From: Sipunculus nudus
Lineage: Eukaryota; Annelida; Sipuncula; Golfingiida; Sipunculidae
Assembly (NCBI GenBank): GCA_026874595.1
Contig: CM049309.1
Coordinates: 21,174,033-21,238,032 of the forward strand
Length of the DNA stretch: 64,000 bases
Direction of reading: 5' to 3'
Shown here: positions 27,001 through 42,000 of the stretch, in pieces
How positions within the stretch are numbered: position 1 is the first letter of the stretch
Layout of the letters: every line of letters starts with the position of its first letter
Made by a program: the position numbers and the translations under genes
Notes under the pieces: model-generated
The model's input: only the letters and a program-made list of their open reading frames with translations
What the model was told of the DNA's origin: nothing
Databases searched by the model: none

Positions 27001-30000
27001 TTTAAAAAAAATATATATATATACTTAAAACCAGTGATAAGAGAAGCTTTGTCAGGAGACTAACCTGACACAGTGAGGGGAGGAACGAACCCAGTCTTCA
27101 GGTCCTCAGATTTATTGAACGCTGTCCTGGCAACCATGATTACAGACTGGTGACTGGTTGGGTTGTGTCGGGTAACAGCAACTGTGTTCTTGTCTCTGTC
27201 ATCCACATACACCTAGAAATATGCCATAATGATATATTTGGATTGCAACAATTAAATATGTTACAAGATATTTCCATTAATTGACTTAACCAAATTTATG
27301 TTTAATTAAAAAAAATAAGTTAAATTACAGAAGTTTATTTTTACATACAAATATACATTTCTGACTTTATGTCACATGGTTATTATTGTACATAATCCAT
27401 AGAAGATCAGGATATTTATATAGGATACTGCATTTCATTTGAAAATAAAAAATAACATTTGGTACAGTGTTCCTGCTGACCCAGATTACTATACACTCAG
27501 GAACAGACAATGCAGCATTCCTTAGGTCTCATCCCTCTTTGTCATGTTTCTTCAATATGATAAATCAATTTGCTTTCCCAGGACTTTGTGAATGTCAGAC
27601 CATTATAAGGTATTATCGTGTACATTGAGCCCACAATAAGGTTATGTAAATTACCAGAGGACCATTTGAATTAGAGGCACTTGAGTCTCTGGCATAAAAG
27701 GGTCTAACAACCTATTAGGGAAGCATGATATCTAATGTTTAGAACCACACTGTAGCTTCTAAAAACACCTACTACATGCAAGAAAATTTCCATGATAATT
27801 CAGCATATTGGTCAATCCCCATTGCTGAACTTCTGACCAAACATATAAAAGCATGTCTCATATGGGTTATATGGATGATATTAAACTAGTATACAGCATT
27901 GGAAATGCATGGTTAACATATAGATGCTATTTTTTTGGTTTGCAAATTCACAAGTATTCATTTATGTAAATTCATCACTCTGTTGTTAAGACAATTGATT
28001 GTTTACATCAATACCGATGCATTAAGAGGGGATGGCCCTTGCAGGGCATTTTCCTGTACTGACTTGTGTCATGACTCAAGTAGGCCTACCAGTCCAATAT
28101 ATATGCCAACTGAGTAGTGTATGCATCGCACCATTTGAGATGTATGGACAGAAAAATTTTGAACAAGATTTTGATGTAGCCATAGAGCTGATGCTAGCTA
28201 ACCTGTCCATAGCCTTTCATCCCCAGATCAGCATGAAGCTGGTTCATTGCTTTTTTAGCTGCCACAAAACATGTTTTCTTGTTGATGGTAGCTGCTGTGG
28301 TCTGGTCATCTTCTGTCCAGCTGCGATACACACGAGGTTCAGTGACAACATGAATCTAAAAACAAAATGAAAATATCTCTGGTAAACATGCACTCATCAC
28401 CATGAAAAGCAAAACTTGTTTATTCTTTTTTACAATAAACTGTAATCAGGTAAGTAAAAACTAGAATACGGGTAGTCGACAAGCGACTACGTGTATCCGC
28501 CAAAATCAGAGAAGGACGGGTGAAGTGAGGCATGGATTGAGTGGCAAGGGGATATAGAGTTACATGTGTTAAATATTAGAATGGATCTCTGCCACATAAA
28601 CATGATTGTAGGTGGCGCCACCTGTTATTTGAACGAGAAACTATCCAAGATATAAACACATGCAAAATTTCATGTGGAAAAGTCAAACCACTGCAGAGAT
28701 ATGAATGATTTTATCCCACAGCAGACAAACAGATGGACGCTGGGCAAAAATGGCTGCAGGTGGCGCCACCATTTTTGTTCATGTTATAAAGCTATCCAAG
28801 GGCTACATTTGTGTAAAATTTTTCCTGATTGGTTAAATGAGTCTGGAGATATGAGCATGGATGTCTCGTTGTGAATGTGAATGTAGGTGGCGCCACCTGT
28901 CATAAAATCAAGAAAGCTATGCGGTATGTATAAGCATGCTGAATTTCAGGTAATTTGGTCAAACCACTGCAGAGATATGAGTGATTTTAACCAAAGACAG
29001 ACAAACAGATGGACGCTGTGCAAAAATGGCTGCAGGTGGTGCCACCATTTTTTGTGTATGTTATAAAGCTATCCAAGGGCTACATTTGTGTAAATTCTTT
29101 TTCCTGATTGGTCAAATGGTTCCCGAGATATGAGCTTGGATGTCTGCAGTATTAACGTGAATGTAGGTGGCGCCACCTGTCAGAAAATCAAGAAAGCTAT
29201 CTAGGATGTATACGCATGCCGAATTTTAGGTGAATTAGTCAAACCAGTGCAGAGATGTGAGTGATTTTAACCCTAGGCAGATGAACAAATGGACACTGTG
29301 CAAACATGGTTGCAGGTGGCACCACCTTTTGTTGTGTATGTTATAAAGCTATCCCAGGGCTACATTTGTGTAAAATTTTTTTCCGGATCGGTCAAACGGT
29401 TCCCGAGATATATGGGTTTATGTGTGGAGCGTTAACGTGAATGTAGGTGGCGCCACCTGTCATAAAATCGAGAAATCTCTCTAGGATGTATACGCATGCC
29501 GAATTTTAGGTGAATTAGTCAAACCACTGCAGAGATATGAGTGATTTTAACCCCAAGCAGATGAACAGATGGACACTGTGCAAACATGGTTGCAGGTGGC
29601 GCCACCTTTTGTTGTGTATGTTATAAAGCTATCCCAGGGCTACATTTGTGTAAAATTTTTTTCCGGATCGGTCAAACGGTTCCCGAGATATATGGGTTTA
29701 TGTGGAAACAGACGCACAAACGGACGCTGGGCAGAGACGAAAGGTCAGAGGTCAAGGTCACTTGGTTAGGCACCAGTTCACATGTGACCCGATAATTTGT
29801 GTAAGTTTCGGAAAAATCTGTCAAGTAGTCTCAGAGGAGTTCTCCGGAAACGAACGCGGCGGCGGCGGCGGCGGAACCCGGTCAAAAACATAGTATCCGC
29901 AAAACTTCGTTTTGGCGGATACAATAATTGTTACAATTTTACATTTTTTAATTTTAGGTTATTTCTGGTAGGAAGGTTAATAAAATATTTTTTTTTTTAA

Positions 30001-33000
30001 ATCTGGCCTAATATATTGAAGAAAATGATAAATTTTGACAATGCTTGAATTCCAACACCACACATATCCTTTGAAATATGTGTTTGATTGTAAACAACAT
30101 TGATGTACTGTCATAAGTTTGATGTTCTTGGTTTATTTAGTTGTAAGCAGACTCACATGAAGGGAGAATAACTATTTGTTAACAAAGCAAATGTAATGTC
30201 TACAAATAATGACTGTGTGGTTAGTATTAATGTTAACTATTTAAAATTTGGCAGGGGTATTATGGAAAACCAGTTACTTTTATAAGGTTCATAGCTGCCA
30301 GTATAACACAAAGAATCATACACAATACAAATAAGGTCACCTTGAAATGTATGTTGTTTACTTCCTAAAAGCGATCACAGAATTTTCTGTATTTGGGCTG
30401 CTAAGTACACTTTTTTTATCTTTGGTTAGTTAGATAAATTGTCTAGAAGGATAAAATGTCACAAATCATTCCAATCCCATAGAGATGTGCTGTACACTGA
30501 GCAAAAACACTGAATAGTTTTGTTTGTTCCAGTGAAGGGTCAGGGTAGAAATGAAACCCCAGGGGCTCCTTGTAGCTGTTGTGGAAGACCATAACGGTCT
30601 TTGTAGTCGTAACAACACCATGTTGTGGTATGGAGTTTATAAAAAGGCACAAGAAACAAACAGTTAAGCTATTATGCATATATGCGTAAAATGGCAGTTG
30701 AACATAATGGAACAGTGGATCTAGCAGGTCTTCCTAAAAAAAGACAAAAGAGTGATGTTGTTTAACACAAACCTTGTATGAGAAAATATGCATATATGCA
30801 TGGAAACACTCCAGTTACAAATCATATGACAGATTTTTCATGCATATATGCACACATGGAAACACAGCTTAAGTCTAATGAATTGAAAATCTGACAGAGA
30901 TGAGAGTTTGCGAGTTTTAGGGTGAGAGTTATGACCTCTGTGATCCCAGGCAGGGAATGAACAGCAGATGGTGAGTGTATTTAAGAAATTATTAAATGGA
31001 GCATCACTGAATTATTTGTTGGTGAAGTTGGACACCATTCATATACTGGACATTATGGCTTTATATCCATAAGGATATCCATAGTTAATCCCAACTATAG
31101 TGCCATAAACCATTAGTATGTTCATGTTTCACCATTGTAAACTCAATGTTATTAACTGATTCAGAATGAGTCCCAATGTTCTGTTACAACAAAGACATTT
31201 ATTTAATGAACTGAGTGAGAAACAATTGGGGATACATATTATATTTGTGACATTTATCCCCATATAAACACACTATCTCAATGACAAGGAACTAATGAAA
31301 ATATGAGTTATATTACTTCATGTGCTGGAAGGTCAGGGTGGCAAATTACTGGTTATCAAAGGTAAAGGTTTTGAGAGGACTGATAATTCTTATATACAAT
31401 AATGTACCATTGGAAAAAAATAATTAATTACTGACTGCCATTTCATTACTGCAGTATGGAAAATAACTGTCTGAATATCTAGAGTATACAAAATAAACTA
31501 TGTAATAGAGGAGATGGATTGCTTATGCAATGCAGTTTACCAAAACTTATATAAGAATTTGTTATTTTGATTATTCTTCTGGATGTTACTTACATGATGA
31601 GGTACAAGTTCATCATAGCCTCTGTTGCTACCAGTAGCACAGCATGTCATGGCAACCAGACCTGCTGAGGCCAGAGGGTCACGGACACTGCGTTTCTGCA
31701 ACAAATTGATGAAGCATTCTGTAAGTTAAATCACAGATACATATATCATTTCACACACAAAATTCCACAGGATCAAAGTTAAATTGTGTAACAAAATTGT
31801 GGAATAAAAAGCTACTGAAATCACACAAAGACAAGGATTGTGGAATATTTAAGGAAATCACTGACAATTGTTGGATATCATGGCATTATAAGGGCAGAAT
31901 ACCAAAAACATTTAACAGTCAATGATGTCATCCATGCTGGCCCCACAGGATTCTATGGAATTGCATTTTGTGAGTGGTCATCTTATGGTGTGATTTCCTG
32001 TGTTTTCATACAAATTTTTATGAATGTAATAGCAGCTCACAGGAAATTAAATCTGTTCCATGTACAAAATCATTGAAATTTAAATCACAAACAAAAAGTC
32101 ACTTCATACAACACCTGCTTCAGAAAACAATAATATCAACAAAACATGGTATTAGAACTAAGATATGATTTCTACATTATCAGAGAGCAAGTTGTCAATG
32201 AGCTTGAAATGTTCTTTGTAAAATTTTATACAGCTTTAGATATAGCACCATTTTGGCCCTCTAACATAAGAGTATGACCAGCTTCAGAGTGCCTCAAAAT
32301 CTTATATCAATTTTATTTATTACCTCACTGACACTGCCTCATGGAATAAAAGAACTCTATCACTTGACATAAACCTGCCCAATAGTTAGCTTTTTTGTAT
32401 ACTTTCTCACAATACCTATCATGTGCAAGGAAAATTCCATTGTAACTCACATGTAACCCCTGCATGTTTGTTGAATTTCTGACTACTTTAATACTAGCAT
32501 GCCTCGGAAGGGTTACTGGACCATAGAGAACTTTTATGCCACACAGGAAATGATTAGTTATCATAGAGATGACTTTTCACTTTGAATTGTGAATTCAGAT
32601 TTATTCTTTTGAGTTAATTCATCACTTACACCTAATGTTATAATTAATATAATAACAATGCAATAGTATGGATGGCCATTGCAGTGCATTTCCCAGTAAG
32701 ACTTGTGTCACAACTAAAGTAAGCGTACCAGTCCAATATGATTGCCTACCGAGTTGTGTATTCATGAGTACTTCAGATGTAGCTGAAGATCTTACCTCAA
32801 TAGGGCTAGGGTTATCATGGGTTTGATCAAAGAAGATGGCGTGGGCCACAGTAGGCATGAGTGGCCGTGCTGGGGGCTGCATGAAGGACCCCACGGGGAG
32901 ACCGCCAAACCGGTGAACTAGACGACCAAGTTCATGAGCATCCCAGGCATTCAGTCCCTCTAAAAAAAACAGGATTAATAGCTATACAGCCACCTATAAC

Positions 33001-36000
33001 TTCACAGAATGTGGAGAAATTGATAAAAAATATAAACAGAGGATGCTTAGGCTAAGAAGAGGTTGATTTCTAAGGCACTGCATGTGTCAATTTTTACACC
33101 AACCTGTCCCCTGGCATATAACACAAATTATTTTGATTTTCAGTAGAAATGATTTTATTATGGCAGGCCCGAGAATTTCTTTTGTTTCTTTTCACTTGAA
33201 AATCATTATAAACAGTAAAATACTGGTTAATTTGATGATCACATATATAAAACTTACTGAAAGTTTATTGCACTCAACAAATTCAATATGTTTGTGAGAT
33301 AAGAAGTTAATAAAAGAATGGAATTTGAACAAGGGCCCCTATTGAAATCAGTTATCAAATCCATTACTCCAAAGACCACCCATTTATCAGTCCAGGTTCA
33401 ACAATCTGCACTACATACAGAAGGTGGTTTTATATGGGGGTGGTTGTATGAAGAAATCACCTTATCTGTTATCAGACAAGGTTCAGTGACTGGTTATCAA
33501 TCAAATATCAATAATATGTATGCGTGTGGTAAGAACATTTTCAAATCTGTTTAAATGACTGTGTCAATTTTATATTGGTAGTAATATTTTACTGTTTCAG
33601 GAATCACCATGCAGGCATCATGATAATGAAGCTATCAAAAAGGGATGATGTTTCCACTGCGTCAAATAACCTAAATAACCTAAAATACATAAGGCCAAAA
33701 TAAAAACAAGGGACCTGTGGGTCACGACGCTCAGCTGTTATATATGATAAAAAAATTTTATTTAGAAATGAGGCACATGCTGGTTTTGTGTGGTAATAAA
33801 TATAAGCTGTATTATGAGTTGTTGTTGTTTAGCTTATGTATGATTTTGATAGTACCTTTGGAGACAGGGAAGAGGATTGATTTCATTTATTTTATTAACA
33901 AATGGAGTACTATTGTCACACAGATTTTGACTTGGCCATATAACTTATAAGCAGAACATATAATATAAGAGTTTAACTATTTATTAAAAAAAATTACAAA
34001 TATTGTCCCAAATATAATTTTTATAAAAAATAATAAGAGAATCATATGATTTTTTTAAATGAAATATAACTGATATGATTATTAAAATAATATTAAAGAA
34101 TATATTCATGAATGCATTCATGAATACATTTTGAAAGTATTTTCACTGGTATTCATATACTTTCATTTTTACCTGAATTCCTATTCTTTATGCAAGAAAT
34201 TTTATAATGGAGTACATAATCATATTCGTATTTAAATACAATTACAAAGTATTCGCACCATGTCTGGTATTTATTCAGTTTCACCAACCAATGATGTTGA
34301 GAATCCAGAATATACAAAATTCACACATTTAAATAATGATCATAAGTACCTGGTTTTATGGCTTTTATTTATATTAAAAAATAACTGTAAAAAATTCATT
34401 TTGGACTAATTTCACATCAATGTACACACTAGACACAGTAGGAATCTAGATTAATATTATCAACTGCATCTTTGTCTATCATTAATTTCCTTCATATGAT
34501 CCCTAATGATTAGTAATGAATAATATGATTTACTTCTTTATCATTAAAATTGAACTGAAAAATGCCATAGGTGACTGCATGGTGTTATTTGGAATAAGTG
34601 ACATTCTACCCATCGATACAAGATTCTTATATCATCAGTAACTGCAAGTTAATTTCCTGTTATTATAAACTAACAAATTCCTTTTCTATTTTTCTTTAAT
34701 TTGTTATTAAAAACCAATAAAAATTTATTAATTTATTGTTTATTGTTATGTTGTTGGTTAAAACTACTAGATGAGTTGGGTTGGACACCTGGATCAACTG
34801 TGGCTGGCCATAAGCTGCCTGGATTCCTGTATGCCTCGCCTCAAGCGTGCATAATTTGATGAAAGGTCAACAAGGTCAACATACAGGTGACTCAAGAGGG
34901 GCTGGAGAGAGCCAAAGTCTGACAGGGTCTCATAAAAAACATTAATAAAAGCTACAATTTTTGGCCAATTTCTTTCAGCTTTCTAAACTAAAAAGCTGAA
35001 ATCCTAATGTGTGCATGATATGAAAATTATATCCACAGTGCTCACAGGACACAAACGTGCCATGGTCACAGTTGGGCAAAATTTAAGGTACTAATTTTAT
35101 ATTTATACTAATAACTTATAAAATTTGAAAAATTCAGAACTAATTTTGGGTATTCAATTGAATCTTGATTAAATAATGTTACATCCCTGACAAAAAAATC
35201 TCTAGCTTCAGCAATGCCCTTGTTAAGGGAGTAAATATATTTCTTGATTTTTTACAAAGTGCATTATGTTTGGGCCCATAACTTAAAACAATTACGCAAT
35301 ACTGACATCATTCTGGCATGTGCATAGAGAATGAAAAATATGTATATTATTTATGATTAAAGTCAGATCAGTGGTTTTGATATTAGGCAGTCTTGAAGTG
35401 TAACAATGGGTTTTTAATGGAAAAATGAAGTTTTACATTAATATCTCAAAGGTATTAAGTCCTAGTGACCAAATTCTTGGCATGCTAGGGGAATTTGGAG
35501 ACATCTAACTGTATGCCGAATTTAAGGAACTAAAAACTGAAGCTGGGGAGCTGAGCTCTTGCAAACTGCATAACACTAGCTTGATGTAAACAATATGTTA
35601 CATGGTGCTTGAAAACTTATTAAAATCTACAGTTTTTGATCAACTGGTTTCAAGTTTTTGGTGTTAACAATTGAAATGCTAACAAAAACATGCTGTGAAA
35701 ATTAAATCCACAGTACTTACAGGAAAAAAACGTGCCATGGTCAAAGTTGGGCAAAATTTAAGGTACCAATTTTTTATTTTTATTAATATTTTAGAAAATT
35801 TAAAAGATTTTCATCTAATTTTGGGTATACAATTTAATTTTGATTAATTAAAGTTATATTACTGGAAAAAAGGTCGATAGCTTTAACATTTTTTGTGTTA
35901 AGTGATCAAATATCTTTCCTGATTTTTTACAAAATGCATTATGTTTGGGCCCATAACTTTTTTAAATTAAATAATACAGACATAATTTCTGGCATGTACA

Positions 36001-39000
36001 TAGGAACTATATAGAGGAATATTTATGGTAAATATGAGGAAAAACAGATGAGTGGTTTTGATATTAGGCAGTCCTGAAGTGTGAAAATAGGTTTTTAATA
36101 AAAAATTGAGGTTTTTCCTTAATTTCTTAAAGGAACGAAGTTGCAAAGACCCAGTTTTCGGCTTGGTAGGAGATCTTGGGGACATCTAACATTATGCCGA
36201 ATTTTGGATTCCTAGGTCTTACGGTTTCAAAACGTGCCACATCTACGGACGGACGGACGGACGGACAGACGGACAATGGACCACGGACAATGGACCACGA
36301 CTATAGCTCAGATGACTTATAGTCAGCTGAGCTAAAAAGGTATGGTTCTCAGGCACTTTTTTTCAGAAATCAATGCGGGCGGGCGGTTTTTTATTATTAT
36401 TTTTTTGTATGTTTCGATAAAAATGTAAAAAAACATGATAATAACAGATTTATTTTGCCAAACAAGCTAAAGCACTACATAACAAAGTAAATTGTATGAT
36501 TTAATCTACTTGAAAGAAATTTCCGAGCGGCTGCATCTCAAAATCGGTAAGTTTCTGTTGAAAATCGAAATAAAAATTTTGATGCGGGGGGTTAAAATTG
36601 ACGCAGGCGGTGCCTGAGAACCTTCCCTTTAAATTTTTTTGGCCTTAATACTTTTTAATGCCACTACGTTGTCTTCAATCTGATACAGATGCAAAATTTA
36701 AATGCTCTGAATGAACAACTAGTAGATGTACTCATTTTATCATATCAATTACCAGAGCCATCAATGATCATTATTAGTCCTTGTGTATTGAACGAAATAA
36801 AAATAAATCACATCAGCCAAACTTTTAGCTAACTCTCAAAACACACAGCTTTTAATTTTATGATTGACTCAGGCAATCTCAGAGTGTTCTTTGAAATGGT
36901 CAAAATGATATGACAGGGACACCCGACCATAAACAGGCAAACAGAGAGATGAATTTGCATGAAGGTCACCAAACTAAGATAAAACAAAAATAAGTTTAAC
37001 ATTTTAATAAGTTTTATTTTAAATAAACAATGAATCAAAGATTTATATTACTACCTCAATCTCACACATTATGTTTGATTAGGTCCAATGAACAGAATTT
37101 ACTTTGTTCATATCAACAGTAAACAGATCCACAACACAGGGTAAGGTAATCAAATGTAGTTTATTACAATGATACTGTACAAAGTGTATACAAAAACACA
37201 GAAATTTACAATTACATTTTGATGAACTGCACATTAAGAACTGTACATCATGGCTAGTACAGTGAATGAATATTCTGATGGCAAATGAAGTATGAAAGAT
37301 TACCTACACACAAATTTTTTTATTTATGTGTAAATAAGGTTTACTTTATGTGGATATCTTCATTGTGCAAACATTGGACATAAATATATACAGTGTATAT
37401 ATACAGATAAAATATGAAATGCTGACACCACATAGAAGGCAAATTTTGAACTATAAACTTGTTTATTGGCATCAGAGTTTGGTGAGACATCAGTATCAAG
37501 CTGAAAACTGATATTTTTTTCCTTCTAAGTTATTCTGGTAGACATATCAGAATAATGCTATTGTGAAATGTTTTTCTTTTGTCACTTTTGCTTAATTTTT
37601 TTTTCAATTAAGATTCTGTAATATATGGTCATATTACAGAAGTTATTCTGGTAGATATATCAGAATAATGATATTGTGAAATGTTTTTCTTTTGTCACTT
37701 TTGTTTATTTTTTTTTCAAATTTTTGTTCTGTAATATGTGGTCAATGTCATGTAAAAAAGATTGTGCTAACTCATACCGATGTGAACCAGGCCTATTTTT
37801 TTGTTTTTTTTTTCAAATAGCCCAGGTATACATCCATCAGAGGTGTTCCTGCTGGGAGGAATTCAGCAGAGTGACTGAGAATTATAGTGTCATGTCTTGA
37901 ACAGGGTTTTTGGTCTCATATAATTAACAGGAAAATACAAATTCAATTTTGAATTATGTTGAACCAGCATATAAGGATCACATATTTCTTGAGTCATCAT
38001 TTAAATGTCAATACATATACATGTAAATTGAATGTCTTCTGAATCCAATGCTTTATATTGAGAGTCATGTTCCAGTAGGCATACACATAATTCTCCTGTA
38101 TCCTCACAGAAGATCTGCTAAAAATGCATTAAATTATGCCAGAGATGGCTTTGGTAATACCAGTCATACATTGAAAGCAACACAGATCTTCCACTTCCTG
38201 TTCCACCAACACAATGTTCTTTTACATGTCACCAAGAAAAATGAGTGAAATAAAAGTACATATACTGTTATTTCATTAAAAGAATGACTTACTTTCTCAA
38301 TCACATACAAGAACTGGCTATGACATTATGTACATACTGTTTTTGTGCCTGACACATTCTGGAATACAGAGTAACTGGCCCTACCAATATTGTAAACAGC
38401 TAGAGCTCTCAATGGCCTGTTGGAAGCATTGTCTATGGACTATGGATGAAGGTATACATGAATATAAGACCAAGTTATTACTAAACCTTCTTGATTTCTA
38501 ATTTTCAATGCACAAGACTGAAAACATAACCAATAATTAAGACATTAAGAGTGAATCTTTGATTTTCTCCAGAGATTTGTCAACATTCCCTCTGGTGGGT
38601 ATTGAACTAAGGACCTTTATCTGTGAAGTTCAACAATTTAACTACAACAGAGAATGTCATTTACTTACATGAACAAGAGGAATCATTATCTATGTATGAT
38701 CCCAGTATGACACATGATGCTTAATGGTGTCTGAACTCTGTCTAATGGGTCCTTTTAATGACCACTGAATGAAATATGTAAAACCTAATAATATTCTGAA
38801 AGCATACCGTGAAATTTGCCCTAACAAAAATGCAATTAAGAGTATTTCTCATATAACTTTCAGAGATCTCAGAGATCTCTGCTCCACTTATTATATAATA
38901 AATCAACATCTTATTTTGTACATGATTGATTTCAAGCTTTTACAAGTGGTGTACTCTTATTTTGCTAATTTGTAAAAATTATTAAAAGTAAAAGCAAAGC

Positions 39001-42000
39001 AAAAGTTATCCAAGGAAACAGTTTTTTCTTGAGGGGGAATGTAAGGGTAAGGAGGCAGCTGATATATCATGACATCATTGAAGCTGACTAAGTTGTTCAC
39101 TGGAGTAGCCTGTAGGGGAGCCCTGTTTTCTGCCAGTAATATCTTCTTAATTGTTGCATCTTATCTGAAAAAGAAAACGAACAGCCAGACACTTGTTACA
39201 ATTAGGACTGGCATTCATAAAAACAAGCAGAGTTAAAAAAATACAGATATGGGATTAAACTAAGTATCCTGTTTTACTGGTATCTTAGATCTATCAGAGT
39301 CCTGAGGAGTGAACATAGCACACACACCCTAGGTAAAGACCAATGAATAAAAATAAAGGGTTATAAAGTTGAATGAACTGAGATATACAATTCAGATTAA
39401 CCAGTAAACTCTGATGGGTGATTGTCAAGTATACGGGATCATCCTAGTGGAGCAGTCAGGATTCAGTTTGTCAGAATTTCAGGGCAAAGTTATCTGCGGA
39501 CATTAACTCCTGATTTAAAAGACAAACAAAGGCTCAGAAATAAGAAGAACAAATTCTCATAACAGGCAGAAGATTATTGATAAAATAATATACAGAAGTC
39601 ATACCACCAATATAAGTACTCAGATACACATATAAGAAGAAATAGGGGAGCAATTAAAGAAAGAATTGTAGCACTTCATTATTAGCTGGAAAATACAGAT
39701 AATGTTTAATATTTCCTTAAACATCATGAGCGTAGACATGTGGATTATAAAAATAATAATAATAATAATAATAACAATGACTCCAGATGGGAAATCCATC
39801 ACTTAAATACCCAAGTTATGGTGATTTAGAAATAAAATTACATTGTTAGAAATCATGTTAATGTTTAAGTACATTAGGTCCAGTTGACAGTAAGGCAATG
39901 TAGGAATGAATTCTGAGAATTCATGTCACTGGGAAAACCACAGTCAATTATAATTAATTCACTTCAAGGTGTATTGACTATATATCAAAACACACTGAGA
40001 GGATAAAAAGGGATTCTGATACTGAAGGATGAGATCTCTCTGACAGGTTTTCAGTGTTCTTTTAGTTAGGAAACAGTTAAATAAATTAGCTAGTTAAGTA
40101 GTAAATGACCTTTAATGAATTAAGAAATATTGGTAAGGATTTTCTGATGGTAAGATAAGCACACAAAAGGTATAAAAATATGATGACAGGCAATAAGGCA
40201 AGACGGTACTTGGACTGGAAAGACTGTGTACTTGGACTGGAAAGACTGTGTACTTGGACTGGAAATACTGTGTACTTGGACTGGACAGATTGTGCACTAG
40301 GACTGGACAGACTGTGTACTTGGACTGGACAGACTGTGTACCAGGACTGGAAAGACTGTGTACTTTGACTGGACAGACTGTGTACTTGGACTTGACAGAC
40401 TGGACGGACTGTGTACATGGACTTGACAGACTGTGTACTTGGACTTGACAGACAGTGTACTTGGACTGGACAGACTGTGTACTTGGACTGGACAGACTGT
40501 GTACTTGGACTGGAAAGACTGCGTACTTTGAGTGAACCACTATGTGGCACTCTGTGAACCTCCATTTCACACAGGGAGCCATCTACATTCAAGGTTAGCC
40601 AATATTATTGTAAAGCCATCTACATTCAAGGTTAGCACCATGTTATTGTAATGACTGACAGTAATACCTTTCTTAACTCAAACACCTGTGTACTATGACC
40701 ACCCTGTCACCCATTTTTGGTCCCATCCCATCCAGTCCTTTTAGGATGTCATGAATACTTAATATGGCCATCCGATAATGCAAACATTCTTTTTCTGTCC
40801 CACAGGTACTCCTGTTGGTAAAGTTTAACTGTATTTGTTGATGAACATCTGAAAAAACCATGTACTGATCTATTTTGAACACCATTTGTACAGACACAAC
40901 AGGAGTCTACCAAGCTTACTTAATTTTACGGACTCTCATGTTCAGTGAAGGACTCCCTTACTCAAAATATTTTATGAAGAAATGAAAAGCAAGACATGGT
41001 GGGTCAACTGATATTTTTAAAGAAAGGGAGAATTCATTAAGTTTAAACCAAGACTCTGTATCAAGACTGTTCATAAAGGCATGGACCTCAATTGCTTTAA
41101 ATGTCAACTGGGGGTCACATGTGATTACACAAACCAATCCTTCAACAACTTTGAGATAAGCAATGGGTTTTATATGTCAGCAGAAGACACAATGTATTCT
41201 ACAGTAGTCAAACTGCTTATATGTTAACTGCCAATTTTCTCTTTATATCTAACCTGAAAGGAAATTAAAGCTGAGAGAAAATGATGCTACATATGACGAA
41301 ACATTATATTAGAACAAATATACTCACCTCAGTCCTAAAACTGTTGAATGTGGTGAGAAATCACTCTTCAGGTAGTACCAGACAACAAATAACTCAGGCA
41401 ACAGCATCAACTCCTGATCCATGATAATAATTTGCAGCCAAAATAGACTGGTTATTGAGAATTTGAATATAACCACAGCCAGAACCACAAGGGAAATAGA
41501 ATTAAGAGTTATATTGCTAAAATTGTACATGGACCATATACACACGACAGAGGCCAGATGTCACGTGAGAATGGCATTAGTACCCACTGGTTGAATGGGG
41601 CATGGGGGTGAAAAGTGAACCAGAAAAAATCTTAACACATGGATGGAAAGTGAGTACTTTCCATAACAGCCAGATACCTAAATCTCCTGAAACGTAACAA
41701 GTACTTGTCATACTTATGTCTTAGGAGATATGGTGCATATGGTGGTCTCAAGGCTGGTCATTCAGTCTGTGAGCAGCTCGTGAGGTGACTGAGTAGTCTC
41801 ACTGTGGCATGGTAGTTTTAATGCAATACTTGCTGCAGGTGAAGTCTAAGTGAGTTTGGATCTGCTGGCTCTCCTCCCTCTTCCTTCCAGCATTTGGATT
41901 CTCTGGTCCTCACCAGTCTCCATATTTAAGTGATACTGTTCCTCAAATCAGCTATGATTGTCAGCAAGAGACTCCCAATGGTGCACAATGTCTTTGGGTT

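Noticed and set aside
30443-30679. Possible extra exon or gene on the minus strand
   Set aside because: No family resemblance, no splice-site pair in the AGL phase, and AGL homology is continuous from exon 31695-31594 to exon 28355-28203 without it.
40086-40592. Minus-strand frames of about 160 residues rich in '[15 protein letters not shown]'
   Set aside because: Translation of a 22-bp minisatellite: the same peptide appears in overlapping frames, as expected for a period not divisible by 3.
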